This document shows positions 33,800-43,441 of a stretch of DNA of 64,000 nt, piece by piece; the first letter of the stretch is position 1; each line of letters starts with the position of its first letter. The notes beneath the pieces were generated by a model. That model searched no databases. It had not been told where the DNA came from and worked only from the letters and a program-made list of their open reading frames with translations. A program made the translations under genes and the position numbers. The stretch covers positions 2,434,179 through 2,498,178 of the forward strand of contig CP051238.1 in assembly GCA_017794925.1 (NCBI GenBank), given 5' to 3'. The stretch is from Aestuariibacter sp. (GTDB taxonomy: Bacteria; Pseudomonadota; Gammaproteobacteria; Enterobacterales; Alteromonadaceae).

Positions 33800-34573
33800 A
33801 TGTCCAAAATGAGCAAGAGAACTCTTATTGCTTCTACTGTGATGGGTGCATTCGCACTGACTGGTAGCGCAGTCGTCTCTGCAACTACTCTGAGCGATCT
33901 TCACAAAGAAGAAGCGAAGATGCATGCGGCTGCAGCGAAATCTCAAGAAAAAATCAACTCACTTTTCGAACAGTCACAGGAGTTGTTGGTTGAATACCGT
34001 GCAGTTGTTGACGAAACGGAAAACCTGAAAATTTACAACGATTACCTTGCAAGCCTGGTTGCTGACCAGCAGCGCGGTATCGATTCTTTACAAAAGCAGA
34101 TCGACAGCATCGAAGATACCAAAAAAGGTATCGTTCCATTGATGTTTCGTATGATCGATAGCCTTGAAAAGTTCGTTGAACTGGACGTTCCAATCCGTTT
34201 GACTGAGCGTAAAGCGCGTATCGAACGTCTGCGTGACCTGATGGCTAACTCTAACGTTACTGTTTCTGAACAGTTCCGTCAGGTGCTGGATGCATATCTG
34301 ATCGAAACAGAATACGGTACACGTATTGCGTCTTACCAGGGCACCCTGGACGATGCAGGTACGTCTGTAACTGTAGATTTCTTTAACTTAGGCCGTGCGG
34401 CAATGTTGGCGCTGTCTTTGGACCAAAAACACGCTTGGTTTTGGAACAATGACACGCGTTCATGGGAAACTTTAGGTGATGAATATCTTGGTTCAGTAAA
34501 TGACGCTGTGAAAATGGCGAAAGGTCTGACCCCACCTGAGTTGATTAAACTTCCTATCAAAGCGGCGGAGTAA
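33800..34573 (+). CDS. DUF3450 periplasmic coiled-coil protein of the TonB2 cluster
   Basis: A 257-residue protein. A signal peptide (about 1-30, SKRTLIASTVMGAFALTGSAVVSA) is followed by a coiled-coil region (about 35-120) and the DUF3450 signature region around KKGIVPLMFRMIDSLEKFVELDVPI and RIERLRDLM. DUF3450 proteins are regularly encoded first in TonB2/TtpC clusters of Vibrio, Shewanella and Alteromonas, but their function is undefined. The ATG at 33800 is chosen because GGGA precedes it and the signal peptide then has normal length; 33809 is possible. Confidence 0.9.
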   Translation: MSKMSKRTLIASTVMGAFALTGSAVVSATTLSDLHKEEAKMHAAAAKSQEKINSLFEQSQELLVEYRAVVDETENLKIYNDYLASLVADQQRGIDSLQKQIDSIEDTKKGIVPLMFRMIDSLEKFVELDVPIRLTERKARIERLRDLMANSNVTVSEQFRQVLDAYLIETEYGTRIASYQGTLDDAGTSVTVDFFNLGRAAMLALSLDQKHAWFWNNDTRSWETLGDEYLGSVNDAVKMAKGLTPPELIKLPIKAAE

Positions 34574-34579
34574 GCGTTA

Positions 34580-35941
34580 ATGAAACCAGTATTTAAATCT
34601 CTAATTGCCGCAGCAACAGTAGCGGTTATGTCTTCAACAGCGGTTCAGGCGCAAGAGCCTGCTTCACTGCAAGACTTATTAAATTCTGTTAAGTCTACCC
34701 GCGCATCTGATCAAAAAATCAATGCTCAACGCGAAGCTGAGTTCACCTCTGCTCGTGCAGACAAGCAAGCTTTGCTTCGCAAAGCTGAATCTGACCTGAA
34801 AGCAGAACAAGCGCGTGGTGATCGTCTGCAGAAGCAATTCTCTGACAACGAAGTAACGTTGAACGAAAAAGCAGCTGAACTTGACCAAGCGACTGGTACG
34901 CTGGGTGAGATGTTCGGTGTGGTACGTCAGGCGTCTTCTGAAGCGTTCGGTCGTATTGCTACGTCAATCGTAAGTGCTCAGTACCCGGGTCGTGACGAGT
35001 TCCTGGCTCGCATGTCTGAGGAATCTAAAGGTCTTCCTAACATTAACGAACTGGAAGAGCTGTGGATTTCACTGCAAACTGAAATGACTGAACAAGGTCA
35101 GGTTGTTAAGTTCTCTGCTGACGTAATCGATTTGGACGGTGGTACAAACACACAGGAAGTTGTTCGTGTTGGTACATTTAACCTGATCGGTGATGAAGGT
35201 TACCTGACTTACGATAGCGAAAACAAAGTTATTCAACCTCTTGGTCGTCAGCCTGATAGCCACTTAGTTGCTTCAGCAGAAGATCTGCGTACTGCAACTT
35301 CTGGTATCGTGCCTTTCTATGCTGACCCTTCTCAAGGCCAAATCCTGGGTCTGTTGAAGCAGAAAGCAACCATGTCTGAGCGTTATCACGCTGGTGGTGT
35401 GGTAGGTTACGTTATCACTGGTATGTTGATTCTGGGTCTGTTGATTGGTCTGTACAAAGTGATCACTCTGACGCTGGTTGGCGGTAAAATCCGTTCACAA
35501 CTTAAGAACCCAGGTGCACCTTCAGAATCTAACCCTCTGGGCCGTATCCTGAAAGTTTACCAGGAAAACAAAGGTACTGATGCTGAGAACATCGAGCTGA
35601 AACTGGATGAAGCAATTCTGAAAGAACTGCCTCGTATCGAAGCGGGTATCAACATCATTAAGATCTTCTCTGCAATTGCACCACTACTGGGTCTGTTAGG
35701 TACAGTACTGGGTATGATTGCAACCTTCCAGACTATCACACTGTTCGGTACTGGTGACCCACGTATGATGGCAGGAAGTATCTCAATGGCACTTGTAACT
35801 ACCGCTCAAGGTATTATTGCAGCTCTGCCGTTGATCTTAACTCACAGCATTGTTGCTTCTAAGAGCAAGTCAATCGTTCACATTCTGGACGAGCAGACTG
35901 CGGGTATCATTGCTGCTCACGCAGAGTCGGAGAAAGCATAA
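34580..35941 (+). CDS. ttpC: TtpC-like MotA/TolQ/ExbB protein with large periplasmic N-terminus
   Basis: 453 residues. A signal peptide ending near VQAQEP is followed by a long coiled coil (about 30-110) and a periplasmic domain (about 110-265). The C-terminal MotA/TolQ/ExbB domain has three membrane helices: about 272-294, then IIKIFSAIAPLLGLLGTVLGMIATF and GSISMALVTTAQGIIAALPLIL. This matches TtpC, which Vibrio TonB2 systems need for energy transfer. It begins seven bases after the DUF3450 gene and overlaps the region of the next start by one base, so it is part of one operon. Confidence 0.9.
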   Translation: MKPVFKSLIAAATVAVMSSTAVQAQEPASLQDLLNSVKSTRASDQKINAQREAEFTSARADKQALLRKAESDLKAEQARGDRLQKQFSDNEVTLNEKAAELDQATGTLGEMFGVVRQASSEAFGRIATSIVSAQYPGRDEFLARMSEESKGLPNINELEELWISLQTEMTEQGQVVKFSADVIDLDGGTNTQEVVRVGTFNLIGDEGYLTYDSENKVIQPLGRQPDSHLVASAEDLRTATSGIVPFYADPSQGQILGLLKQKATMSERYHAGGVVGYVITGMLILGLLIGLYKVITLTLVGGKIRSQLKNPGAPSESNPLGRILKVYQENKGTDAENIELKLDEAILKELPRIEAGINIIKIFSAIAPLLGLLGTVLGMIATFQTITLFGTGDPRMMAGSISMALVTTAQGIIAALPLILTHSIVASKSKSIVHILDEQTAGIIAAHAESEKA

Positions 35942-35942
35942 T

Positions 35943-36467
35943 ATGGTTTACCTGATTGGATTATGGGAATCGGTCAGGGACTTTATCGCTACCGGCGGTG
36001 ACGTACTTTATTTCGTTGCTGCCGCGCTCTTTCTCATGTGGGTATTAATGATTGAGCGCTACTGGTTTGTGACAGCAGTGTTTCCAAAAATGAGAAATCA
36101 AATTATTCATAATTGGAAAGCACGGTCAGATACCAAGTCTTGGTATGCGCATAGAATCCGTGAAGCGTGGATCTCTGAGGCATCTGATGAACTGAACGCC
36201 AGAATGCTGATTATACGTACGTTAGTTGCCATGTGTCCGCTTATCGGTCTACTTGGTACTGTTACCGGTATGATCAACGTATTCGAAACAATGGCAACGC
36301 AGGGCACGAGTAACGCACGTCTTATGGCGGGTGGTATTTCGATGGCAACTATTCCAACTATGGCTGGAATGGTAGCTGCGCTCTCAGGTCTGTTTATCAG
36401 TACTCGTATAGAGGCCAAAGTTAAGATTGCGCGGGAAAAGCTAGTCGATAGCCTGCCGTTTGAGTAG
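35943..36467 (+). CDS. exbB: ExbB-type proton channel subunit (ExbB2)
   Basis: 174 residues with three membrane helices and the MotA/TolQ/ExbB motif LVAMCPLIGLLGTVTGMINVFETMATQGTSNARLMAGGISMATIPTMAGM. With ExbD it forms the proton-driven motor that energises TonB. I start it at the ATG at 35943, one base after the TtpC stop; the open frame extends further upstream but only inside ttpC. Very short ExbB proteins of this type are standard in TonB2 clusters. Confidence 0.94.
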   Translation: MVYLIGLWESVRDFIATGGDVLYFVAAALFLMWVLMIERYWFVTAVFPKMRNQIIHNWKARSDTKSWYAHRIREAWISEASDELNARMLIIRTLVAMCPLIGLLGTVTGMINVFETMATQGTSNARLMAGGISMATIPTMAGMVAALSGLFISTRIEAKVKIAREKLVDSLPFE

Positions 36468-36478
36468 AGAGAGAGATT

Positions 36479-36877
36479 ATGGCTCGAAAAGTCAGAACCG
36501 AAGAAGAAGATGCTCAGGTTGACATGACGCCCATGTTGGACATCGTGTTCATCATGCTGATCTTCTTTATCGTGACAACGGTTTTCGTAAAAGAAGCCGG
36601 TATTGAAGTTAACAAGCCCGATGCGAGCCAAGCGTTCCTACACAAAAATGCCAACGTCTTCATTGCTATTACAGAAGATGGTGATGTGTGGCTGGATAAA
36701 CGTGAGGTTGCGCCAGACAGCGTAAGGGCAAATTTAGAGCGTCTGCTAACTGAACAACCAACTGACTATGTTTTTATTCAAGCTGATGTAAAAGCAAAGC
36801 ACGGTGTAGTTGTTAAAGTTATGGACCAGGTTAAAGCTGCAGGCATTGACCGTATTGCGGTAGCAGCGAGGAATTAA
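36479..36877 (+). CDS. exbD: ExbD-type biopolymer transport protein (ExbD2)
   Basis: 132 residues with one N-terminal membrane helix. The motor motif [21 protein letters not shown] includes the essential membrane aspartate (MLD). The C-terminal periplasmic domain contains [35 protein letters not shown] precedes the ATG. It lies 11 bases after exbB and one base before tonB. Confidence 0.95.
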   Translation: MARKVRTEEEDAQVDMTPMLDIVFIMLIFFIVTTVFVKEAGIEVNKPDASQAFLHKNANVFIAITEDGDVWLDKREVAPDSVRANLERLLTEQPTDYVFIQADVKAKHGVVVKVMDQVKAAGIDRIAVAARN

Positions 36878-36878
36878 C

Positions 36879-37490
36879 ATGGGACGATTGATTGCTTCTA
36901 TTTTAGTAGGTGCAGCGGTTGCTTTCGGACTGTTTGTGGTAATGGCGAAGTTGATTGAAAACTCCGCCCGCCCGGCAGACGAAGTACCACCAGCACCAGT
37001 AATTGATATTGTGATGCAAGCTCCGGATGAGGATGTGCAAACGCGTACTCGTGTACCACCCCCTCCACCGCCGCCGCCACAACAGCCACCAAAAATGGAG
37101 CCTGTTGAGCCGGAAGACGCGGAGCCGGATGCTGATGGCTTTAGTCTGGATATCCCTAATGTTGACACCGGCGGTGTTGGTGTAAACATTGGTGGCGTAG
37201 GCGCGATGCAAAGCGATGGTGATGCTACACCTATCGTACGTATCGACCCCAAATATCCGCCTCAAGCTGCACGTGATGGTAAAGAAGGCTGGGTTAAACT
37301 ACAGTTTACTATTAACGAAGATGGTTCGGTTGGCGACATCGAAGTAATGGATGCCGATCCGAAGCGTATTTTCGACCGCGAAGCACGACGTGCTTTGGCA
37401 AAGTGGAAGTACAAGCCTAAGATCGTTGACGGTAAGCCTGTTAAACAACCTAATATGTTTGTACAACTTGACTTTAAACTGGAGCAATAA
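36879..37490 (+). CDS. tonB: TonB family protein (TonB2)
   Basis: 203 residues. A single N-terminal membrane anchor (about 5-25) is followed by a short proline-rich stretch (eight consecutive prolines in [14 protein letters not shown]), then an acidic spacer and a Gly-rich loop. The C-terminal TonB domain reads [36 protein letters not shown] and ends in [10 protein letters not shown]. The periplasm-spanning part is short, as in TonB2 proteins. AGGAA lies upstream. The stop overlaps the start of the TPR gene by one base. Confidence 0.95.
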   Translation: MGRLIASILVGAAVAFGLFVVMAKLIENSARPADEVPPAPVIDIVMQAPDEDVQTRTRVPPPPPPPPQQPPKMEPVEPEDAEPDADGFSLDIPNVDTGGVGVNIGGVGAMQSDGDATPIVRIDPKYPPQAARDGKEGWVKLQFTINEDGSVGDIEVMDADPKRIFDREARRALAKWKYKPKIVDGKPVKQPNMFVQLDFKLEQ

Positions 37491-38761
37491 TGATGATGAA
37501 ATCAGCAATGTTCAAGAAGTCACTTGTAGCCGTTGCATTCACACTGGGCGCTGCTGTGTCAGCGCCTGCACTGGCGCAGTCATCTTCGCCGGTAGTGTGT
37601 CCTGGTTACGAGAAGGGTACAACTAACCTGGTTGGCGAACGCGTTGGTAAGAAAGTACAAAAAGCGTACGAAGCTTATGGCGAAGATCTGGTAGACGATG
37701 CAATTGCCCAGTTGATGGACATTGAGCCGTCTGAAGACTTCGACAAAGCGTATGTAAACCGCCTGTTGGGTAACATGCTGGCGACGAAAGATGAACAAGG
37801 CCCAAAAGCGCTTGGTTATCTGACATCAGCAGTAAACCCTAAAGTGCTGAACGATCTTGAACATGCTCAAACGTTAAAGCTTATTGCTGACTTGAGTCTT
37901 CAGGAGAAAAAGTACACTGAAGCGGTGAAATATTACCAAGCGTGGTTGGATTTTACCTGTAAGGAAGATCCAGAAGTTTATACACGTATGGCTAACGCTT
38001 TTTACGAGCTAAAGCAATACGATAAACTGATCGCACCGGCCGATAAAGCTATTGCGTTGTACGAGAAGCCCAACAAGAACCCGTATGTTCTGAAACTGTC
38101 AGCTTACTATGAGCGTAAGATGTATCCTGAAACGGTTAAAGTTGCAGAAGATATTGTTAACACGTTTCCTGAAGAAGGAAAGTGGTGGGTTCAGTTAGGT
38201 CAATTCTATCTGATGGTTGAGGACTATAAAAAGTCTTTGTCTACGCTGGAAATTGCCTACAACCAGGGTTTCTTAACCAAAGCAAATCTTATTAAGATGT
38301 TGTCGCAGTTATACTCTACGAACAATATGCCTTTTAAATCTGCTGAAGTGTTAGCAGAGAATATTAATAAAGGTACTGTTGAGAAAACTGCAGAAAACCT
38401 TGCGGCGATTGCTAACAGCTATCACCAGGCAATGGAATATCAGAAAGCAGCTAAGTACTATGAAGAAGCTGCTGAAATGTCTTCGGACCCTGAGTTCTAT
38501 CGCAAGCAAGGCGTACTGTTACTGGTAGCAGAAGACTACAAAGGTGCAATTAAGGCATTAAACAATGCCCTTGCACGTGGTACTGATGATCCAGGTAAAG
38601 TGCACTTCAGCTTAATGGAAGCTAACTTCTACGCAGGCGACTTTAAACAAGCCTACGAACACGTGAAGGAAGCGAAGAAGGATTCATCTATGCGTCGTAA
38701 CGCGAATGCATGGGAACCTTACATTAAGCAAAAAGCGAAGAATCGCGGCATCAATATCTAA
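37490..38761 (+). CDS. Periplasmic TPR protein of the TonB2 cluster
   Basis: 423 residues with a signal peptide (VAVAFTLGAAVSAPALAQ) and tandem TPR repeats through the rest (for example EKTAENLAAIANSYHQAMEYQKAAKYYEEAAEMS). A TPR protein in this position closes TonB2 operons in Vibrio and Shewanella, where it is needed for or assists energy transfer; the precise role here is inferred. Three ATG codons in a row (37490, 37493, 37496) leave the start uncertain by two residues. The overlap with tonB favours the first. Confidence 0.9.
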   Translation: MMMKSAMFKKSLVAVAFTLGAAVSAPALAQSSSPVVCPGYEKGTTNLVGERVGKKVQKAYEAYGEDLVDDAIAQLMDIEPSEDFDKAYVNRLLGNMLATKDEQGPKALGYLTSAVNPKVLNDLEHAQTLKLIADLSLQEKKYTEAVKYYQAWLDFTCKEDPEVYTRMANAFYELKQYDKLIAPADKAIALYEKPNKNPYVLKLSAYYERKMYPETVKVAEDIVNTFPEEGKWWVQLGQFYLMVEDYKKSLSTLEIAYNQGFLTKANLIKMLSQLYSTNNMPFKSAEVLAENINKGTVEKTAENLAAIANSYHQAMEYQKAAKYYEEAAEMSSDPEFYRKQGVLLLVAEDYKGAIKALNNALARGTDDPGKVHFSLMEANFYAGDFKQAYEHVKEAKKDSSMRRNANAWEPYIKQKAKNRGINI

Positions 38762-38763
38762 TA

Positions 38764-38792
38764 ACAAAAGCGCCTACGGGCGCTTTTTTATT
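38764..38792 (+). terminator. Rho-independent terminator of the TonB2 operon
   Basis: AAAAGCGCC and GGCGCTTTT with a TACG loop and a T run. It sits directly after the TPR gene. On the other strand it could also serve tmcA. Confidence 0.93.
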
Positions 38793-38819
38793 ATCTGCAA
38801 TATCAGCCTTGTATGTAGA

Positions 38820-41009
38820 TTAGCTCTCAGCGTATAGTTTATTTGAATTCAGAACGTGCGCTAACTGCGATGATGCAAAAGCATACGCTTGTTTCCTTCC
38901 CGTTAAACCATATTGTTGAATAAAGTCAGTAAGACTGTCGCAATGGGCTATAAAATCCGTGAGTGACGTTAACGCTTTGCTGCTATTCTCTGGCATCTTA
39001 ATGTTGGTTTTATTTACATATGCTATTAGCCAGGCAACGCTGCCTCTTGCGTGCTGTATCTGACGTTGGCCTGTTGCGACTTGCTGTAATATTGTCATAT
39101 TACAGTCAAACAATGCCGCATTATTGTCAATGTTGTTTTCTGGCTCCTGCATATTCCACGCGTGTAATTTACCGAAAGTGGATGTGTCGGGGTGTAATCC
39201 GATTTCCTGAGCGAAGCGAGCATTAACAAGCGGTTTTTTTGCTATTGCGCGCGTCGATACAGGACGCCACATTAACAGACTGTATTCGCCACTGGAGGCA
39301 TCTTGTTTGAGCCCTGCTTTTACCGGGTAAAAACCACAGTTCAGCCAAAAGTTCACTAAGGTAGCCGTTGTGCCGAAGGATGTAGTCACAGCATCGATGG
39401 CTTTATCTGACAGCCAATGTTTAAGTGTATTTAATAAGTGTGTCGCGAAGCCGTTGCGGCGATAAGAGTAATCAATTGCTATTCTGTTGATGCGACAATA
39501 GCGATAGTTAGCAACAGCCGGGTCGGCAAGGAACAAACTCATCGCTTGCGCTGACATATGCCCATTTACTCGTCTCTTACCTGACGCTATTTCGTTTCCC
39601 AGAGGACTCAGCAATTCACCGCCTTCGAGTTGCACGTTAAGCACGCCAATAACCTTTCCATGCAGCGTAGCGATTATGGTGTGAGTGTCAGGTGCATCAC
39701 AAAGCCGGACAAGCTCATCAACCGACGTTTGGTAATGCGCTGTCATTAACAGTGCAAGTGCGTCCCTAAAGGTTTCTGGTGTTTTGTTGGTGAGGAACGT
39801 AACGTCAATGTCGGTCAAAGTGTCACCGTTATCCTTGTTGTTCGGGTTTTCGTTGAAAGTTGATTCATCGACTGTAGGTGAATCAAGTTGAAGGGCTTGA
39901 TTCAAAAAAAGTTCAACAGGATCGTCTTCAGCCCAACGACAGGGGCTCGAGAGTGTCAGTATGTCTGTATCGGTATTTTGACGTCTGAGCCAGGGTATAA
40001 AACGGGTTATAAAGCCCCGTCCTGTCCCTTCGTAACCTCTCAGAGTCGAGCTCAAAATAACCCGGGAATGAAGGCTACACAGTATTTTGAGTGTCGGAAT
40101 AGGCAGATTCGCGGCTTCATCGATGATCAATATCGCCTTGGTGTCATTAACCAAATCAGGATGATCAACCGGCAGCCACGCTATTGAATGTTGCTTATGA
40201 TTGACTTTTTTGTCTTGGGTTATCGTTAGTCTGGATGAGTAACGCCCAATACCATCAAAAATAGCAGTAACAGAGTCCGGAAAACGACTACATATCCGCA
40301 CAGACTTTCCCGCCAATAACCAGTGGGCAGCTAGTATGCCCAGCAGAGTTGATTTTCCTCTACCTCTGTCAGCAGTTAACAGGCTGAAGCCTGTTTCTTC
40401 AGGTACCGCCAGCGCATCAAATACCGTTTTTTGGTCCAATGACGCAAAGGGGTCAGGTGCGGTTGGCTTGATAGGGGCAGGGCGCGGAGACGGTAGTCGA
40501 CACTGTCCATTCTCTTCTATTAATGCAATATCGCAATTAGCGTTAAATTGATCAGCAAAGTATTGCCTGAAAGGGCTGCATTGGATCGTTTGACCAAAAC
40601 TTAAGTAATGATTTGTTGTTTCTTCGTGGTACTGATGCCAGATATCTAACGACGGTGTGCAAATAACAAGCAGTCCATTCTGTGCGATCGTGCCAGCCAA
40701 GGCGAGCAGGGCACTTGGCCTGAATCCATCAAACGCATCATAAACGCCCAGTAAACAAGTTTTACCTAGTAGTTGGGTTGCCTGTTTTAAGGGGAATGAT
40801 CCTGGCAATACTGTCATTGCCGTGCCCAAAGCATGAATGTGGCTATTAACAAAATAGTCGGTGAACACCGCTCGTTTTTGTTCACAGAATGATTTACGGC
40901 CACTAATAATGACAAGCTGTCGATGGCATTTTAAGGCGCCTCGCGCTTCCAACCACTGCTCAATGTGATGATGCGACTTATTCGATTCATCCGCTATCAT
41001 AACGGCCAT
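38820..41009 (-). CDS. tmcA: tRNA(Met) cytidine acetyltransferase TmcA
   Basis: Makes N4-acetylcytidine at position 34 of elongator tRNA-Met using acetyl-CoA and ATP/GTP. The 729 residues include an N-terminal DUF1726-type domain, an RNA-helicase-like ATPase with Walker A TADRGRGKSTLLG and DEAANLP, and a GNAT acetyltransferase domain (INRIAIDYSYRRNGFATHLLNTL). A C-terminal tRNA-binding region follows. It is slightly longer than the E. coli enzyme (671). It is divergent from the thioesterase gene. Confidence 0.95.
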   Translation of the reverse strand: MAVMIADESNKSHHHIEQWLEARGALKCHRQLVIISGRKSFCEQKRAVFTDYFVNSHIHALGTAMTVLPGSFPLKQATQLLGKTCLLGVYDAFDGFRPSALLALAGTIAQNGLLVICTPSLDIWHQYHEETTNHYLSFGQTIQCSPFRQYFADQFNANCDIALIEENGQCRLPSPRPAPIKPTAPDPFASLDQKTVFDALAVPEETGFSLLTADRGRGKSTLLGILAAHWLLAGKSVRICSRFPDSVTAIFDGIGRYSSRLTITQDKKVNHKQHSIAWLPVDHPDLVNDTKAILIIDEAANLPIPTLKILCSLHSRVILSSTLRGYEGTGRGFITRFIPWLRRQNTDTDILTLSSPCRWAEDDPVELFLNQALQLDSPTVDESTFNENPNNKDNGDTLTDIDVTFLTNKTPETFRDALALLMTAHYQTSVDELVRLCDAPDTHTIIATLHGKVIGVLNVQLEGGELLSPLGNEIASGKRRVNGHMSAQAMSLFLADPAVANYRYCRINRIAIDYSYRRNGFATHLLNTLKHWLSDKAIDAVTTSFGTTATLVNFWLNCGFYPVKAGLKQDASSGEYSLLMWRPVSTRAIAKKPLVNARFAQEIGLHPDTSTFGKLHAWNMQEPENNIDNNAALFDCNMTILQQVATGQRQIQHARGSVAWLIAYVNKTNIKMPENSSKALTSLTDFIAHCDSLTDFIQQYGLTGRKQAYAFASSQLAHVLNSNKLYAES

Positions 41010-41125
41010 GTTCCATTAATTACTTAACGCAACTGAGTTTACCACTTTCCCTCCATTCACACATGGGCTTGCCAACTGCTATGAGGTAAAATAAGTGGTA
41101 TTGCAATACTACACAGAGATGAACA

Positions 41126-41542
41126 ATGCGATTTTTAACGCGTCGGCTGGTGATGCCCAATGATTTGAACTATGCCCATTCGCTATTCGGTGGCCGCTTA
41201 TTACAATGGATAGACGAAGAAGCGGCGATATATGCAATTTGTCAGTTGGAAACGAATTGCCTGGTAACAAAGCATATTGGTGAGATTTCCTTTGAATCGC
41301 CAGCATTACAAGGTGATATCGTTGAGTTCGGGTTGGCGACTAAGTCTGTGGGACGAACCTCTATCAGTGTGTCCTGCCTGGTGCGGAATAAAGCGACCAA
41401 GAAAACCATATGTCTGGCAGATGATATTGTCTTTGTGAAAGTTGATCCTGAAACGCGTCTGCCTTCGCCACATGGTAAAACCATGGAGGTGCTTGAACAA
41501 CAGACTGCCGAAGAAATCGGTAAGCTGAATATAGAGGCGTAG
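41126..41542 (+). CDS. Hotdog-fold acyl-CoA thioesterase
   Basis: A 138-residue single hotdog domain of the YciA/BACH-type acyl-CoA thioesterases. It begins RFLTRRLVMPNDLNYAHSLFGGRLLQWIDEEAAIYA, whose FGGRLLQWIDE segment is the family active-site helix with the catalytic Asp. It continues with SFESPALQGDIVEFG. It would hydrolyse acyl-CoA to free acid and CoA; chain-length preference cannot be read. It lies between the divergent tmcA and the convergent AraC-HDOD gene. Confidence 0.88.
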   Translation: MRFLTRRLVMPNDLNYAHSLFGGRLLQWIDEEAAIYAICQLETNCLVTKHIGEISFESPALQGDIVEFGLATKSVGRTSISVSCLVRNKATKKTICLADDIVFVKVDPETRLPSPHGKTMEVLEQQTAEEIGKLNIEA

Positions 41543-41552
41543 TTAAGCCGAT

Positions 41553-41584
41553 GCCGGCGTTAAGTTCATGCTATGAACGCCGGT
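41553..41584. terminator. Hairpin between convergent thioesterase and AraC-HDOD genes
   Basis: CCGGC/GCCGG with an inner GTTCAT-GCT-ATGAAC stem. There is no real T tract on either strand, so it may only be a boundary hairpin. Confidence 0.4.
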
Positions 41585-41596
41585 ATGCTCATTGAA

Positions 41597-43375
41597 CTAC
41601 CAACGTTCCAGCACAGATTGCATTGCGCTTTTTTGTGCTGCGGTCAGCGTTTTTTCTGTGTCTTCTATCTGTTTTCTGGTATCGCTATTTTCAAATAGCA
41701 GGCTGTTAAAAGCCAGGTTGTGGCAAAGTAACACACGATGATGCATTTGCGATTCGCCGCCACGGCACAGCTGCCACAGCATCTGATTGACCTCGCTGGT
41801 GATACCCCAGTTAATCAGCAATAACGACGACGCACCGTAAAGACAAACATTAAACTCGCTATCGAGTTGTCGTACAAAAGCTTCAAAATCCGCTGACTCG
41901 GTCCAAGTGCGGTAGATGGATTCACTCCCAACATGTTCAACATGAAATAGTAGCAAGAGTGAGAGCGGTCCGAACATGACAACCTGGTTGAGTACTTCTC
42001 GCTGGTCTTCATCATAGTCACTGGCAAACAATGCATTAAACAAAGAATGACCGAGCAACATAGCGTCGATCAGTTTGGCAACATCCGGATGAACACTCTG
42101 TACCGTTAAAAATTGCTGAGCCGCAAATAATACAGCCAGATGACGGACCTGGCTGACACCCAGATTCCGGCCTATTGCTTGTTGAATCGACGCAGGTGAT
42201 GAACCATAAATTGCCCGGCTTGCTTTACCCATAATATGGGCCTGAAACACCGGGTCATTGGCAATTAATGACACCAGTTTTGACACGGTTTGCTGTTCAT
42301 CCGGTAGTTGAATTATTTGATTGATAGTCTCTGGCAACGGTGGCAGGTTATCTGACACTTCAACCAATGCCTGATTGCCGCGTTGAAACCGCAGTCGGCT
42401 GCCAACCTGACGAAGTTGACCCGGGCTTACGCCGGTAAACTCTTTAAAGCTTCGGTCGAATGCCCGTCTATCTGAAAACCCCAGACTGTCTGCAACGTCA
42501 TCCACCTTGTTTCCACTCAACAGGTAATGCACGCTCTTTTCATGGATATAGCCTTTAAGCACAGCGCTAAACGAGATTGATTCATTTCGCAGACTGCGCC
42601 TGAATGTCGACATATTCATTCCCAGTTTGTCGGCAATCCCTTCGGCTCGGATCCTGGCGGGGTGGCTGAAGCTATCAAACGCTTTCAGCAAGGAAACCAG
42701 TAAAGAGTTCTCCGTGTTTTGATGGGTGTACTGCTGGAAGTTTCTGGCCAGGATTTGTTGTAAATTGGGGCTGTGAAAAAAGGACTGCCTGTCCAGCCAC
42801 TGAGTATCAAAGTCTAACTGAAGCGCTGTCCCTTCACCTGAAACGTTAACCGGAGAGTGGCTGATAGGTTCGAGTAATAAGTCGTTCCCTATTGCCGGTG
42901 CACTTACCTGGGTAAACTCAAAATCACGGCCTGCCAGATGCCGGAATAACAACAAGAAAAAGGCGATCTGAAAGGGAACAAGGGCAGCCGGAAGGGATGA
43001 TTTCAGGGTAATCGTTGCTTTGCTCTCTAACGTGGAAAGTGTCAGCGTTTCACAAGGCTGAAACCAGGCTTGCGTAATGTTTTCACTGGCTTGTAATGCT
43101 GAGCGGATGTCTTTGCTTAACGACGCATAGCAATGTACTGCGCCCATTTTGTTGAAATCCAGATAACCAAGCAGAGATTGACCAATTAGCACGGGGTTAT
43201 CGGCAATCAGAGAATCACAAATTTGGCCCAATTGCTGTGGACTCATCTCCGTGGATTCTACCCGAGGTAACAACGCAACGACTTGTTCATCAACCGTGGT
43301 ATTGAGTTGTTTGTCCCGACGCAGGCTGAGCAATGCGCGCAATACGGCGGACCAAAACGTTCCTGTATAGGCCAA
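41597..43375 (-). CDS. AraC-type regulator fused to an HDOD domain
   Basis: 592 residues with an unusual architecture. The N-terminal part (about 1-245) resembles the ligand-binding half of OruR/ArgR-type AraC regulators. Then comes an AraC DNA-binding domain (about 255-345: AEGIADKLGMNMSTFRRSLRN and VDDVADSLGFSDRRAFDRSFKEFTGVSPGQLR). An HDOD-type domain follows (about 350-592, beginning LVEVSDNLPPLPETINQIIQLP and SLIANDPVFQAHIMGKASRAIYG). HDOD domains are degenerate HD folds used in signalling. It is divergent from a probable ncRNA/leader-peptide gene. No metal-binding HD pair is evident, so catalysis is unlikely. Confidence 0.85.
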   Translation of the reverse strand: MAYTGTFWSAVLRALLSLRRDKQLNTTVDEQVVALLPRVESTEMSPQQLGQICDSLIADNPVLIGQSLLGYLDFNKMGAVHCYASLSKDIRSALQASENITQAWFQPCETLTLSTLESKATITLKSSLPAALVPFQIAFFLLLFRHLAGRDFEFTQVSAPAIGNDLLLEPISHSPVNVSGEGTALQLDFDTQWLDRQSFFHSPNLQQILARNFQQYTHQNTENSLLVSLLKAFDSFSHPARIRAEGIADKLGMNMSTFRRSLRNESISFSAVLKGYIHEKSVHYLLSGNKVDDVADSLGFSDRRAFDRSFKEFTGVSPGQLRQVGSRLRFQRGNQALVEVSDNLPPLPETINQIIQLPDEQQTVSKLVSLIANDPVFQAHIMGKASRAIYGSSPASIQQAIGRNLGVSQVRHLAVLFAAQQFLTVQSVHPDVAKLIDAMLLGHSLFNALFASDYDEDQREVLNQVVMFGPLSLLLLFHVEHVGSESIYRTWTESADFEAFVRQLDSEFNVCLYGASSLLLINWGITSEVNQMLWQLCRGGESQMHHRVLLCHNLAFNSLLFENSDTRKQIEDTEKTLTAAQKSAMQSVLERW

Positions 43376-43389
43376 TCGAAAAGCTCCTT

Positions 43390-43421
43390 GTTATATGTCA
43401 GGGTCAATCATTGCATATAAC
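43390..43421. promoter_or_regulatory. Inverted repeat in the 5' region of the AraC-HDOD gene
   Basis: GTTATATG and CATATAAC form a perfect 8-bp inverted repeat with a 16-base spacer. It starts 15 bases upstream of the AraC-HDOD start codon. It could be an autoregulatory site overlapping that gene's promoter. Confidence 0.45.
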
Positions 43422-43441
43422 GCTCAAATTTCGAAGAACGT

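Noticed and set aside
36746..37252. A 168-codon ORF antisense to exbD/tonB with a Gly run
   Set aside because: The Gly run is the complement of the TonB proline codons; exbD and tonB are unambiguous on the plus strand.
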